Assembly: GCA_023389005.1 (NCBI GenBank)
Contig: JAEWFE010000241.1
Location: 1-9,518 of the forward strand
Direction: 5' to 3'
DNA: 9,518 bases
From: Bacillota bacterium
GTDB lineage: Bacteria; Bacillota; Bacilli; Lactobacillales; Enterococcaceae
Within the stretch, counting starts at the first letter, position 1. Each line of letters begins with the position of its first letter. Below the pieces are notes generated by a model. It did not search any database, had not been told where the DNA came from, and saw only the letters and a list, made by a program, of their open reading frames with translations. This document shows, piece after piece, positions 1 through 5,715 of the stretch. The position numbers were made by a program, and so were the translations under genes.

Positions 1-68
1 AACGCACCTACAGCGTATCCACCTTTACGTGCTGCCTTGAAAATTTCAGTACCTGATACTAATGGCAT
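1..68 (-). CDS. fba: Class II fructose-bisphosphate aldolase, N-terminal fragment (cut by window edge)
   Basis: Only the first 22 codons are inside the window. The peptide begins MPLVSGTEIFKAARKGGYAV and continues GA. This matches the start of Gram-positive class II aldolases, which have MPLVS near the start and a GYAVGxFN segment. The family cleaves fructose-1,6-bisphosphate to glyceraldehyde-3-phosphate and dihydroxyacetone phosphate in glycolysis, using zinc, in the cytosol. The catalytic and metal-binding residues lie outside the window and cannot be checked. The ATG at 68-66 is fixed by a perfect AGGAGG (77-82) eight bases upstream. The gene lies downstream of pyrG on the same strand, as fbaA does near pyrG in Bacillus, but here a terminator separates them and fba appears to have its own promoter. 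The family call is secure from the N-terminus and context, but it rests on a short piece. Confidence 0.82.
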   Translation of the reverse strand, partial: MPLVSGTEIFKAARKGGYAVGA

Positions 69-132
69 AATTAATTCCTCCTAAGTATTAGAAAAACTTT
101 TATTTGTTAAGCTGTACTTAACCAACATGTAT

Positions 133-161
133 ATTTTAGCAAAATTTTTCACGAATTACTA
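133..161 (-). promoter_or_regulatory. Probable fba promoter (extended -10)
   Basis: On the minus strand an extended -10, TGC-TAAAAT, has its hexamer at 133-138 and the TG at 140-141. The -35 at 17 bp spacing (TAGTAA, 156-161) matches TTGACA at only 3 of 6 positions, so the extended -10 would have to carry the promoter. The predicted transcript starts near 126, giving a leader of about 58 nt before the fba ATG. Confidence 0.5.
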
Positions 162-228
162 GCATTATCGCTATAAAAATTTAACTTTTTTCAAAAATAA
201 CCGAAAAGAACAGCTTTTCATTTCGAAA

Positions 229-243
229 CATTTTCTGAAAATA
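229..243. promoter_or_regulatory. Candidate CodY box
   Basis: The 15-mer matches the CodY consensus AATTTTCWGAAAATT at 13 of 15 positions, and only the two outermost bases differ. CodY is the GTP and branched-chain amino acid sensing repressor of Firmicutes. The site lies between the pyrG terminator and the fba promoter, about 110 bp upstream of the predicted fba start. That is far for direct repression, so a role at fba is inference. The surrounding DNA is A+T rich, which raises the rate of chance matches. Confidence 0.4.
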
Positions 244-274
244 AAATTAAGCACTCGACAATTGGCCGAGTGCT
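244..274 (-). terminator. Rho-independent terminator of pyrG
   Basis: An 8-bp perfect stem, AGCACTCG (250-257) with CGAGTGCT (267-274), starts ten bases after the pyrG stop codon. On the minus strand it is followed by a T-rich run, TTAATTTTATTTT. It separates pyrG from the downstream fba gene. Confidence 0.85.
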
Positions 275-283
275 AAAAATAAA

Positions 284-1888
284 TTATTGATGATTATCTA
301 AAGAAGCTTTAACAAAGGCTTTAATTAAGCGTTGTGGACGGTTCGGACGAGAAATTAGTTCTGGATGGAATTGACAACCAACGAAGAATTTTTTCTCTGG
401 TAATTCCACGATTTCCACTAAGCGATTATCTGGAGAAACCCCTGAAAAGACTAAGCCGTGTGCTTCAAACATTTCACGGTATTTATTATTGAATTCATAG
501 CGATGACGATGACGTTCTTGTACGACTTCTTGATTATCATAAGCCGCTGCCGTTTTGGTGCCTTTTTTCAATTTGCAAGGATATAAACCTAAACGTAATG
601 TACCACCTAAGTTTTCAACATTTTCTTGGTCAGCCATCAAGTCAATTATATTGTTTTTAATTCCTGGATGATTTTCAGCGGTATGCGCATCTTCTAAACC
701 GACGACATTGCGGGCAAATTCCACACACGCCATTTGCATTCCAAGACAAATACCAAGAAATGGAATATCATTTTCACGCGCATAACGAATGGCTTCAATC
801 TTACCTTCTACCCCACGATCACCAAAACCACCTGGAACTAAGATACCGTCTACATCACTTAAGTAATCAGCCACATTTTCGCGGGTTAACTCATGTGATT
901 TCACCCATTTCAAGTCAATATCAGCATCAAAGGCAAAACCTGAATGTTTTAAACTTTCAACAACTGAGATATAAGCATCTGGTAATTCGACATATTTACC
1001 GACTAAAGCGATTTTGACTGTTTTCTTCAAGTTCAAGACACGATTTTCTAATTCTTTCCATTCAGTCATATCCGCAGCAGGGACATCTAATTTAAGATGA
1101 TCGCAAACAATTTGGTCCATTCCTTGTTTTTGTAAGTTCAACGGAATAGAGTATAAAGTTTCAACGTCGCGTGACTCAATCACTGCTTCTGGCGCCACAT
1201 CACAAAATTGCGCTAATTTATTCTTCGTTCCTTGTGAAATTGGTTGTTCTGTACGTACTACAAGAATGTTTGGTTGAATCCCTAAACCACGTAATTCTTT
1301 GACGCTGTGTTGAGTTGGTTTAGTTTTCATTTCACCAGCAGCTTTTAAATACGGAATCAAAGTCGTATGAATATACATCACATTATCAGAACCTACATCT
1401 GCCTTCATTTGGCGTAATGCTTCTAAAAATGGTAATGATTCGATATCTCCAACCGTACCACCGACTTCTGTAATAATCACATCAGAATCAGTTAGACTCG
1501 CTGCACGCATAATTTTTTCTTTAATTTCATTGGTGATGTGAGGAATCACTTGAACAGTTGCGCCTAAGTATTCCCCTTTACGTTCTTTACGTAGTACTTC
1601 TGAATAAATCTTACCTGTCGTAACGTTTGAGTATTTGTTTAAATTAATATCAATGAAACGTTCATAGTGTCCAAGGTCAAGGTCAGTTTCGGCACCATCA
1701 TCGGTAACAAATACTTCCCCATGTTGATATGGGCTCATCGTACCAGGGTCCACATTAATATATGGGTCGAATTTTTGAATCGTTACTTTCAAGCCACGAT
1801 TTTTGAGTAGTCGTCCTAATGATGCAGCGACAATTCCTTTACCAATTGAAGAAACAACGCCACCAGTTACAAAGATATATTTTGTCAT
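284..1888 (-). CDS. pyrG: CTP synthase (glutamine-hydrolysing)
   Basis: A 534-residue protein, the usual length for PyrG. It makes CTP from UTP, ATP and glutamine, the last step of pyrimidine nucleotide synthesis, in the cytosol. Residues 1-268 are the amidoligase domain: GGVVSSIGKG (9-18) is the ATP-binding loop, DPYINVDPGTM (41-51) and EVGGTVGDIES (141-151) are conserved nucleotide and metal-binding segments. Residues from about 290 form the class I glutamine amidotransferase domain, with PGGFGDRG (352-359), the nucleophile Cys381 in GICLGMQMA, and His508 with Glu510 in FHPE completing the triad. No expected residue is missing. The ATG at 1888 has AGGAG at 1896-1900, seven bases upstream. 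A 128-nt leader with a CTP-responsive attenuator precedes it. The rpoE gene that precedes pyrG in many Bacilli is not here; an interrupted small ORF and then glnA lie upstream instead. Confidence 0.98.
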   Translation of the reverse strand: MTKYIFVTGGVVSSIGKGIVAASLGRLLKNRGLKVTIQKFDPYINVDPGTMSPYQHGEVFVTDDGAETDLDLGHYERFIDINLNKYSNVTTGKIYSEVLRKERKGEYLGATVQVIPHITNEIKEKIMRAASLTDSDVIITEVGGTVGDIESLPFLEALRQMKADVGSDNVMYIHTTLIPYLKAAGEMKTKPTQHSVKELRGLGIQPNILVVRTEQPISQGTKNKLAQFCDVAPEAVIESRDVETLYSIPLNLQKQGMDQIVCDHLKLDVPAADMTEWKELENRVLNLKKTVKIALVGKYVELPDAYISVVESLKHSGFAFDADIDLKWVKSHELTRENVADYLSDVDGILVPGGFGDRGVEGKIEAIRYARENDIPFLGICLGMQMACVEFARNVVGLEDAHTAENHPGIKNNIIDLMADQENVENLGGTLRLGLYPCKLKKGTKTAAAYDNQEVVQERHRHRYEFNNKYREMFEAHGLVFSGVSPDNRLVEIVELPEKKFFVGCQFHPELISRPNRPQRLIKAFVKASLDNHQ

Positions 1889-1924
1889 TTCATTTCTCCT
1901 TTACGTGTTTTCAGGAAGATTCAT

Positions 1925-1974
1925 AAAAATAAAAGACGCCCCCTATCCAATCAAAATCAGAATGAATAGGGAGC
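1925..1974 (-). terminator. pyrG leader attenuator (intrinsic terminator)
   Basis: In the RNA, GCUCCCUAUUC (1974-1964) pairs with GGAUAGGGGGC (1948-1938), an 11-bp stem with two G-U pairs and a 15-nt loop. It is followed by UUUUAUUUUU (1934-1925). It lies between the pyrG promoter and the pyrG ribosome-binding site, so it must be bypassed for expression. The CUCCC in the ascending arm is the complement needed for pairing with a 5' run of extra G residues, as described for Bacillus subtilis pyrG. Confidence 0.9.
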
Positions 1975-1993
1975 AATTATTTACACGAATCTG

Positions 1994-2012
1994 ACTCTTA
2001 CATTTTAAGAGT
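1994..2012 (-). other. 5'-end hairpin in the pyrG leader RNA
   Basis: ACUCUUA (2012-2006) pairs perfectly with UAAGAGU (2000-1994) around a 5-nt loop. The stem begins at the fifth base of the predicted transcript, leaving only GGGC, plus any added G residues, unpaired at the 5' end. Its role is unknown; presenting the G tract or protecting the 5' end are both possible. Confidence 0.55.
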
Positions 2013-2013
2013 G

Positions 2014-2052
2014 CCCAAGCAATATACTACAGGCTCAAGCAAGAGATGTCAA
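2014..2052 (-). promoter_or_regulatory. pyrG promoter with GGGC start for reiterative transcription
   Basis: A perfect -35 TTGACA (2052-2047), a 17-bp spacer and -10 TAGTAT (2029-2024) are followed seven bases later by GGGC. The run GGG is at 2016-2014 and the C at 2013. This reproduces the arrangement of the B. subtilis pyrG promoter, whose transcript starts GGGC. There, when CTP is low, polymerase stalls before the first C and slips, adding extra G residues that pair with the terminator's pyrimidine arm and prevent termination. The matching arm is present here at 1964-1974. Confidence 0.9.
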
Positions 2053-2091
2053 CTATTTACTGAACATTTTCTTTATTAATTCTTCAACTCT

Positions 2092-2337
2092 TTAGAAAAT
2101 GATTCCATCAAATTCTTCAACACTCATTTGTTTTAGTGGTTGATGCTTTTCGATTGCCTTCTCAAGTGTTTTAGTTGCACATTTGATAGCCTCTCTATAC
2201 GAAAAGGCTAGATTATTTAGAAATTCGATACAACGTTGCAAGCTACCTTCACCAAAAATGCGCTCATATTCTTTACAAACATCATATAATCATTCAAAGT
2301 CACTCATCGTAGCATAGACATCCTCACTTCTTTTCAT
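2092..2337 (-). pseudogene. Small ORF interrupted by one in-frame TGA, function unknown
   Basis: Read from the ATG at 2337 the frame runs 81 codons to a TAA at 2092. Codon 16 (2292-2290) is TGA. The first 15 residues are MKRSEDVYATMSDFE, and the remainder begins LYDVCKEYERIFGEG and ends VEEFDGIIF. The product is rich in charged residues, helical in appearance, has three cysteines after the stop, and shows no signal peptide or membrane segment. AGGAGG at 2355-2350 lies 12 bases before the ATG, with a closer AAGGAA. There is no ATG just after the TGA, so an alternative start for the longer part is not obvious. No clear promoter is seen between the glnA terminator and this ORF, so it may depend on readthrough from glnA. 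Because the rest of the frame is intact, I infer a fairly recent nonsense change, for example TGG to TGA, or a sequence error. I do not recognise the family. Confidence 0.55.
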
Positions 2338-2372
2338 TTTTCCTTTTTGCCTCCTAAACAGCTAAAACTAAC

Positions 2373-2412
2373 AAATAAACCGCTGGAAGCTTTGTGCCCC
2401 AACGGTTTATTT
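2373..2412 (-). terminator. Rho-independent terminator after glnA
   Basis: The stem starts six bases after the glnA stop. AAATAAACCGTTGG (2412-2399) pairs with CCAGCGGTTTATTT (2386-2373): 14 bp with one G-U pair and a 12-nt loop. The 10 outer base pairs are perfect. The T-rich 3' side (TTTATTTGTTAGTTTT) is interrupted, so some readthrough into the small ORF downstream is possible. Confidence 0.8.
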
Positions 2413-2417
2413 TCATA

Positions 2418-3758
2418 TTAATATAATTCTAGATATTGTTCTCTTTCCCATTCTGAAACAGTTTGTCTGAATGATGCCCATTCCATACGTTTTGCTTCAA
2501 CAAAGTTAGAGAAGATGTGTTGACCTAAAGCATTTACCATTACAGGGTCTACACGCAATTCTTTAATCGCATTGTGTAATGTAGATGGAAGATCTTTAAT
2601 TAATGCTTCTGCGCGTTCTTCTTCATTCATGATGTAGATATTGCGGTCTACTGCTGGTGGTGGTGTTAATTCACGAGTGATACCATCTAAACCAGCTTCT
2701 AATAATACAGCCATTGCTAAATATGGGTTAGCAGCTGGGTCTACTGAACGTAATTCTAAACGAGTAGATAAACCACGTGATTCAGGTACACGAATTAATG
2801 GTGAACGGTTACGACCTGACCAAGCTACATATACTGGTGCTTCATAACCAGGAACTAAACGTTTGTATGAGTTAACTGTTGGGTTACATACTGCTGTGTA
2901 AGCACGAGCATGCTCGATTAATCCACCTAAGAAGTGATAAGCTGTTTGGCTTAATTGTAATGGACCTTCTGGATCAAAAAAGACATTTTGATTATCTTTG
3001 AATAAGGACATATTACAGTGCATACCTGAACCATTGATACCAAATAAAGGTTTTGGCATAAACGTTGCATGTAAGCCATGTTTACGAGCAATTGTTTTCA
3101 CCACTAATTTGAAGGTTTGGATATTATCACAAGCTTCGATAACATCAGCATATTTGAAGTCAATTTCATGTTGACCAGGTGCTACTTCGTGGTGAGATGC
3201 TTCTACTTCAAATCCTAAACTTTCTAACTCTAACACAATATCACGACGGCAATTTTCACCTAAATCAGTTGGTGCAAAGTCAAAGTAACCACCTTTATCG
3301 TTCAAGGTCTTCGTTACTTTACCATCTTCATCAAGTTTGAATAAGAAGAATTCTGGTTCAGGACCTAAGTTAAATGCTGTGAAGCCCATTTCTTGCATGT
3401 GTTTTAAGGCGCGTTTTAAATTACCACGAGGGTCACCAGCAAACGGCGTACCATCTGGATTATAAATATCACAGATTAAACGAGCTACTTTTCCGTGTTC
3501 ACTTTCCCATGGGAAGATCATCCATGTTGATAGATCTGGATATAAATACATATCACTTTCTTCAATACGTACGAAACCTTCAATAGATGAACCGTCGAAC
3601 ATCATTTTGTTTTCTAATACTTTGTTTAATTGACTTACTGGAACTTCAACGTTTTTGATTGTACCCATGATATCTGTAAACATCAAGCGTAAGAAACGTA
3701 CATTTTCGTCTTTAGCGATGCGTTTGATATCTTCTACAGTATAATTTGCTTTTGCCAT
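2418..3758 (-). CDS. glnA: Glutamine synthetase, type I-alpha
   Basis: A 446-residue protein, the typical length of Gram-positive GSI-alpha. It forms glutamine from glutamate, ammonia and ATP as a cytosolic dodecamer. The N-terminal beta-grasp domain covers about residues 15-100 and the catalytic domain the rest. Visible signatures are FDGSSIEGF (54-62), GPEPEFFLF, the HHEVAPGQHEID metal-site region, NGSGMHCN, and NPTVNSYKRLVPGYEAP (the glutamate flap). Arg64 in EGFVRI corresponds to Arg62 of B. subtilis, the residue used for glutamine feedback inhibition. Feedback-inhibited glutamine synthetase binds GlnR through its C-terminal region in Bacillus. The gene follows glnR by 43 bp without an intervening promoter or terminator and shares its GlnR-controlled promoter. 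The Shine-Dalgarno, AGGCGGG (3770-3764), is imperfect. It ends at a terminator. Confidence 0.98.
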   Translation of the reverse strand: MAKANYTVEDIKRIAKDENVRFLRLMFTDIMGTIKNVEVPVSQLNKVLENKMMFDGSSIEGFVRIEESDMYLYPDLSTWMIFPWESEHGKVARLICDIYNPDGTPFAGDPRGNLKRALKHMQEMGFTAFNLGPEPEFFLFKLDEDGKVTKTLNDKGGYFDFAPTDLGENCRRDIVLELESLGFEVEASHHEVAPGQHEIDFKYADVIEACDNIQTFKLVVKTIARKHGLHATFMPKPLFGINGSGMHCNMSLFKDNQNVFFDPEGPLQLSQTAYHFLGGLIEHARAYTAVCNPTVNSYKRLVPGYEAPVYVAWSGRNRSPLIRVPESRGLSTRLELRSVDPAANPYLAMAVLLEAGLDGITRELTPPPAVDRNIYIMNEEERAEALIKDLPSTLHNAIKELRVDPVMVNALGQHIFSNFVEAKRMEWASFRQTVSEWEREQYLELY

Positions 3759-3801
3759 AATATCCCGCCTTTATTTTTCTACTCATTTTATTTCCACAGC
3801 A

Positions 3802-4182
3802 TCACAACATACGATTGTTTTGCTGATATGGATGTTGTTGGTTTAAACGACTTTGTGTCATCATTTCATCATAAAAAATTCTTCTGACATCTTTATCAGT
3901 AAGTGGCTTCTTGACTTTTTCTGCTTGCTTTTCTTTTTGTTTTAGTTCATACATTCGCTTAATACCAGCCATATTTAAGCCATCTGCTAAGTAATCTTTA
4001 ATTTCTAACAAAACATCGATGTCATTTAATGAAAACAAGCGACGGTTTCCCTCACTACGTTGTGGCTTAATTAGCCCTTGTTCTTCATAGTAACGAATTT
4101 GTCTAGCTGATAGATCCGTCAACTTCATCACTGTGCCAATCGGAAAAACAGACAGGCTCTTGCGTAATTCTTTTTCTCCCAT
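3802..4182 (-). CDS. glnR: GlnR, MerR-family nitrogen repressor
   Basis: A 126-residue regulator that represses glnRA and other nitrogen genes when glutamine is plentiful, acting with feedback-inhibited glutamine synthetase. Residues 14-80 form a MerR-type winged helix-turn-helix, with IGTVMKLTDLSARQIRYYEE (15-34), the wing GNRRLFS (45-51) and the helical segment up to about residue 80. The tail from about 81 is charged and ends QNNRML; in the family it is the glutamine synthetase-responsive region. I chose the ATG at 4182, which has AGGAGG (4194-4189) six bases upstream. The frame stays open to an ATG at 4233, but that codon directly abuts the -10 hexamer and lies upstream of the predicted transcript start, so the 17 extra residues are not real. 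It is the first gene of an operon with glnA. Confidence 0.96.
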   Translation of the reverse strand: MGEKELRKSLSVFPIGTVMKLTDLSARQIRYYEEQGLIKPQRSEGNRRLFSLNDIDVLLEIKDYLADGLNMAGIKRMYELKQKEKQAEKVKKPLTDKDVRRIFYDEMMTQSRLNQQHPYQQNNRML

Positions 4183-4188
4183 CCAATT

Positions 4189-4194
4189 CCTCCT
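4189..4194 (-). promoter_or_regulatory. Ribosome-binding site fixing the glnR start
   Basis: A perfect AGGAGG six bases upstream of the ATG at 4182. It decides against the in-frame upstream ATG at 4233, which has no Shine-Dalgarno sequence and overlaps the promoter. Confidence 0.9.
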
Positions 4195-4233
4195 CACTTT
4201 CGTTTTGTTAGTATATTCTGAAAACTTATCCAT

Positions 4234-4262
4234 ACTATACCAAGTTCGGAAAAAGTTGTCAA
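4234..4262 (-). promoter_or_regulatory. glnRA promoter
   Basis: A perfect -35 TTGACA (4262-4257), a 17-bp spacer and -10 TATAGT (4239-4234) on the minus strand. The transcript is predicted to start near 4227, giving a leader of about 45 nt before glnR. The GlnR operator lies directly upstream. Confidence 0.88.
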
Positions 4263-4269
4263 CCTCATA

Positions 4270-4286
4270 TGTTAGAAAACCTTACA
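4270..4286. promoter_or_regulatory. GlnR operator
   Basis: The site TGTTA-N7-TTACA is an exact match to the GlnR/TnrA consensus TGTNA-N7-TNACA, and the symmetry extends one base each way (ATGT...ACAT). It sits 7 bp upstream of the -35 of glnRA, the position expected for GlnR autoregulation in low-GC Gram-positives. Confidence 0.9.
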
Positions 4287-4325
4287 TGGAATAAAAATTT
4301 TTTCAAAAAAACTTAATAAGTATTG

Positions 4326-4344
4326 ATTTATCAACATTTATCAA
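4326..4344. repeat. Tandem ATTTATCAA direct repeat, one helical turn apart
   Basis: ATTTATCAA occurs at 4326-4334 and again at 4336-4344, giving a 10-bp period. The same stretch also has a 7-bp inverted repeat, TATTGAT (4321-4327) with ATCAATA (4340-4346). It lies about 60 bp upstream of the glnRA -35 in the non-coding gap after hflX. It may be a protein-binding site, but the DNA is very A+T rich. Confidence 0.35.
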
Positions 4345-4386
4345 TAAAGGAATTTTTTAAATAAAATAAATAAAAGCTTTAAATAT

Positions 4387-4421
4387 TGAACATTATCTGT
4401 ATAGACCATTTAGAATGTTCA
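4387..4421. repeat. 8-bp inverted repeat between hflX terminator and glnR
   Basis: TGAACATT (4387-4394) is repeated inverted as AATGTTCA (4414-4421), with a 19-bp spacer. It is not followed by an immediate T run on either strand, so it does not look like a terminator. An operator is possible. The gap from about 4290 to 4430 otherwise holds only A+T-rich DNA. Confidence 0.35.
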
Positions 4422-4432
4422 TCAAATACAAT

Positions 4433-4471
4433 AAAAAACCAGAAATCGGCTTACAGGTTCCGTTTCTGGTT
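4433..4471 (-). terminator. Rho-independent terminator after hflX
   Basis: Seven bases after the hflX stop, AACCAGAAA (4471-4463) pairs with TTTCTGGTT (4445-4437). The stem continues as CGG/CCG past a one-base bulge. On the minus strand TTTTTT (4438-4433) closes the structure, the first two T's being part of the stem. It ends the operon of the membrane protein, miaA and hflX. Confidence 0.9.
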
Positions 4472-4477
4472 AAGCAA

Positions 4478-5692
4478 TTATTTGGGACTAAAACCACATA
4501 TAATATATTTTCGTTTGGATTCATCATAATTTTGAGAAGTCACAATTGTTTCGCGCTTATATTTATAAATTTCGCTTGCTTGATGATCTGCCAATTCAAC
4601 CATATAAGGCTCGAATTGTTCCATTAACTGTTGCTTTATAGCTTGAATTAAGGCTTCTTTTCCCTTGCTGCTTTTTGCTGAGATACAAACATTTGGGAAT
4701 AAGGTCGGTACAAAATCCTCTTCTTTCATCAAGTCGGCTTTATTATAGACGGTTAATACTGGGGTATCGATTATCTCTAGTTGTTGCATTAGATCAAACA
4801 CTGTTTTTTCGTGTAATAGACGGGCTTTGGCATGTGCATCCACAACATGCAATAGAAAATCCATAGACTTACTTTCTTCAAGCGTTGATTGGAAGGCATC
4901 GATTAATTGCGTTGGTAAATCTTGAATAAAACCTACTGTATCTGTAATGGTCATTTCAAACCCTTCTGGAAGTCGCCATTTTTTTGTTAGTGGATCTAAA
5001 GTAGCGAAAAGTTGGTCTTGTTCGTACGTATTAGCTGTCGTTAGTATATTCATAATTGTTGATTTACCAGCGTTTGTATAACCTATTAAACCAATTTGAT
5101 AGACTCGTTTATTTTTACGTTGTTCTCTTGTACGTTCCCGATGTTGCTTGACTTCTTTTAGTTCATTTCTAATTTGGGTAATGTTATTGCGAATATGCCT
5201 TCGATCGACTTCTAGTTTCGTTTCACCAGGTCCACGCGTCCCAATGCCCCCACCTAAACGCGACATGGAAGCACCCATTCCAGTTAAACGCGGTAATAAA
5301 TACTCCAACTGAGCAAGCGAGACTTGTAATTTTCCTTCTTTTGAGCGTGCACGAATCGCGAAAATATCAAGAATCAATTGCACACGATCAAGGACTCTTA
5401 CCCCTAGTTCTTCGGTCAAAATTTTTCCTTGTCGAGGGGTTAACTCATGATTAAAGATGACTAAATTGGCTTCGTAAGCATCAATGAGTTGTTTGAGTTC
5501 TGCTAATTTTCCTTTACCTAGAATAGTTTGACGATCAACTTGTGGTCGTTTTTGTTTCAAAATAAAAACGATTTCGCCGTCTGCTGTTTTCGTTAAACCG
5601 CGTAATTCGTCCATCGATGTGTCAAAAATAGCAAAGTTTTCTTCCGTTTCCACACCGACTAAAATGACTTTATCTTTTTCTTGTTCAGGCAT
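4478..5692 (-). CDS. hflX: HflX, ribosome-associated GTPase
   Basis: A 404-residue Obg-HflX superfamily GTPase. Family members bind the 50S subunit, and HflX splits stalled or hibernating ribosomes under stress. Residues 1 to about 175 are the HflX N-terminal domain, including the glycine-rich SRLGGGIGTRGPGETKLE (144-161), and are followed by a charged helical linker. The G domain has G1 GYTNAGKST (204-212), G2 around FATLDPLTK (229-237), G3 DTVGF (251-255), G4 NKAD (317-320) and G5 SAK (338-340). All nucleotide-binding motifs are intact. I chose the ATG at 5692, which has GAGAGGTG (5706-5699) six bases upstream. A TTG start at 5731 in the same frame would add 13 residues and overlap the end of miaA, with no better ribosome site. 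It is the last gene of its operon, 23 bp after miaA; hfq, which lies between these genes in Bacillus, is absent. Confidence 0.96.
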   Translation of the reverse strand: MPEQEKDKVILVGVETEENFAIFDTSMDELRGLTKTADGEIVFILKQKRPQVDRQTILGKGKLAELKQLIDAYEANLVIFNHELTPRQGKILTEELGVRVLDRVQLILDIFAIRARSKEGKLQVSLAQLEYLLPRLTGMGASMSRLGGGIGTRGPGETKLEVDRRHIRNNITQIRNELKEVKQHRERTREQRKNKRVYQIGLIGYTNAGKSTIMNILTTANTYEQDQLFATLDPLTKKWRLPEGFEMTITDTVGFIQDLPTQLIDAFQSTLEESKSMDFLLHVVDAHAKARLLHEKTVFDLMQQLEIIDTPVLTVYNKADLMKEEDFVPTLFPNVCISAKSSKGKEALIQAIKQQLMEQFEPYMVELADHQASEIYKYKRETIVTSQNYDESKRKYIICGFSPK

Positions 5693-5715
5693 TTGATTCA
5701 CCTCTCGTATCTCAA

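Noticed and set aside
203..219. GAAAAG/CTTTTC hairpin upstream of fba
   Set aside because: A six-pair, A-T-rich stem in A+T-rich DNA and without an immediate T run; a strong pyrG terminator is already present at 244-274.
760..1017. Plus-strand open frame opposite pyrG
   Set aside because: Shadow of the pyrG coding strand; its histidine-rich start reflects antisense codons rather than a real protein.
1884..1893. Two-codon upstream ORF ATG-AAA-TGA overlapping the pyrG start
   Set aside because: The upstream ATG is only two bases from the Shine-Dalgarno core, too close for initiation, so translational coupling is unlikely.
2290..2292. Selenocysteine or tryptophan recoding at the in-frame TGA
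   Set aside because: No selenocysteine-type hairpin is apparent just downstream, and glnR ends with TGA, so TGA acts as a stop in this organism.
4183..4233. 17-residue N-terminal extension of GlnR
   Set aside because: The upstream ATG abuts the -10 hexamer and would not be in the transcript; the ATG at 4182 has a perfect AGGAGG.
4415..4627. Plus-strand open frame starting near the hflX terminator
   Set aside because: It runs through the hflX terminator and the antisense of hflX, without a ribosome-binding site.
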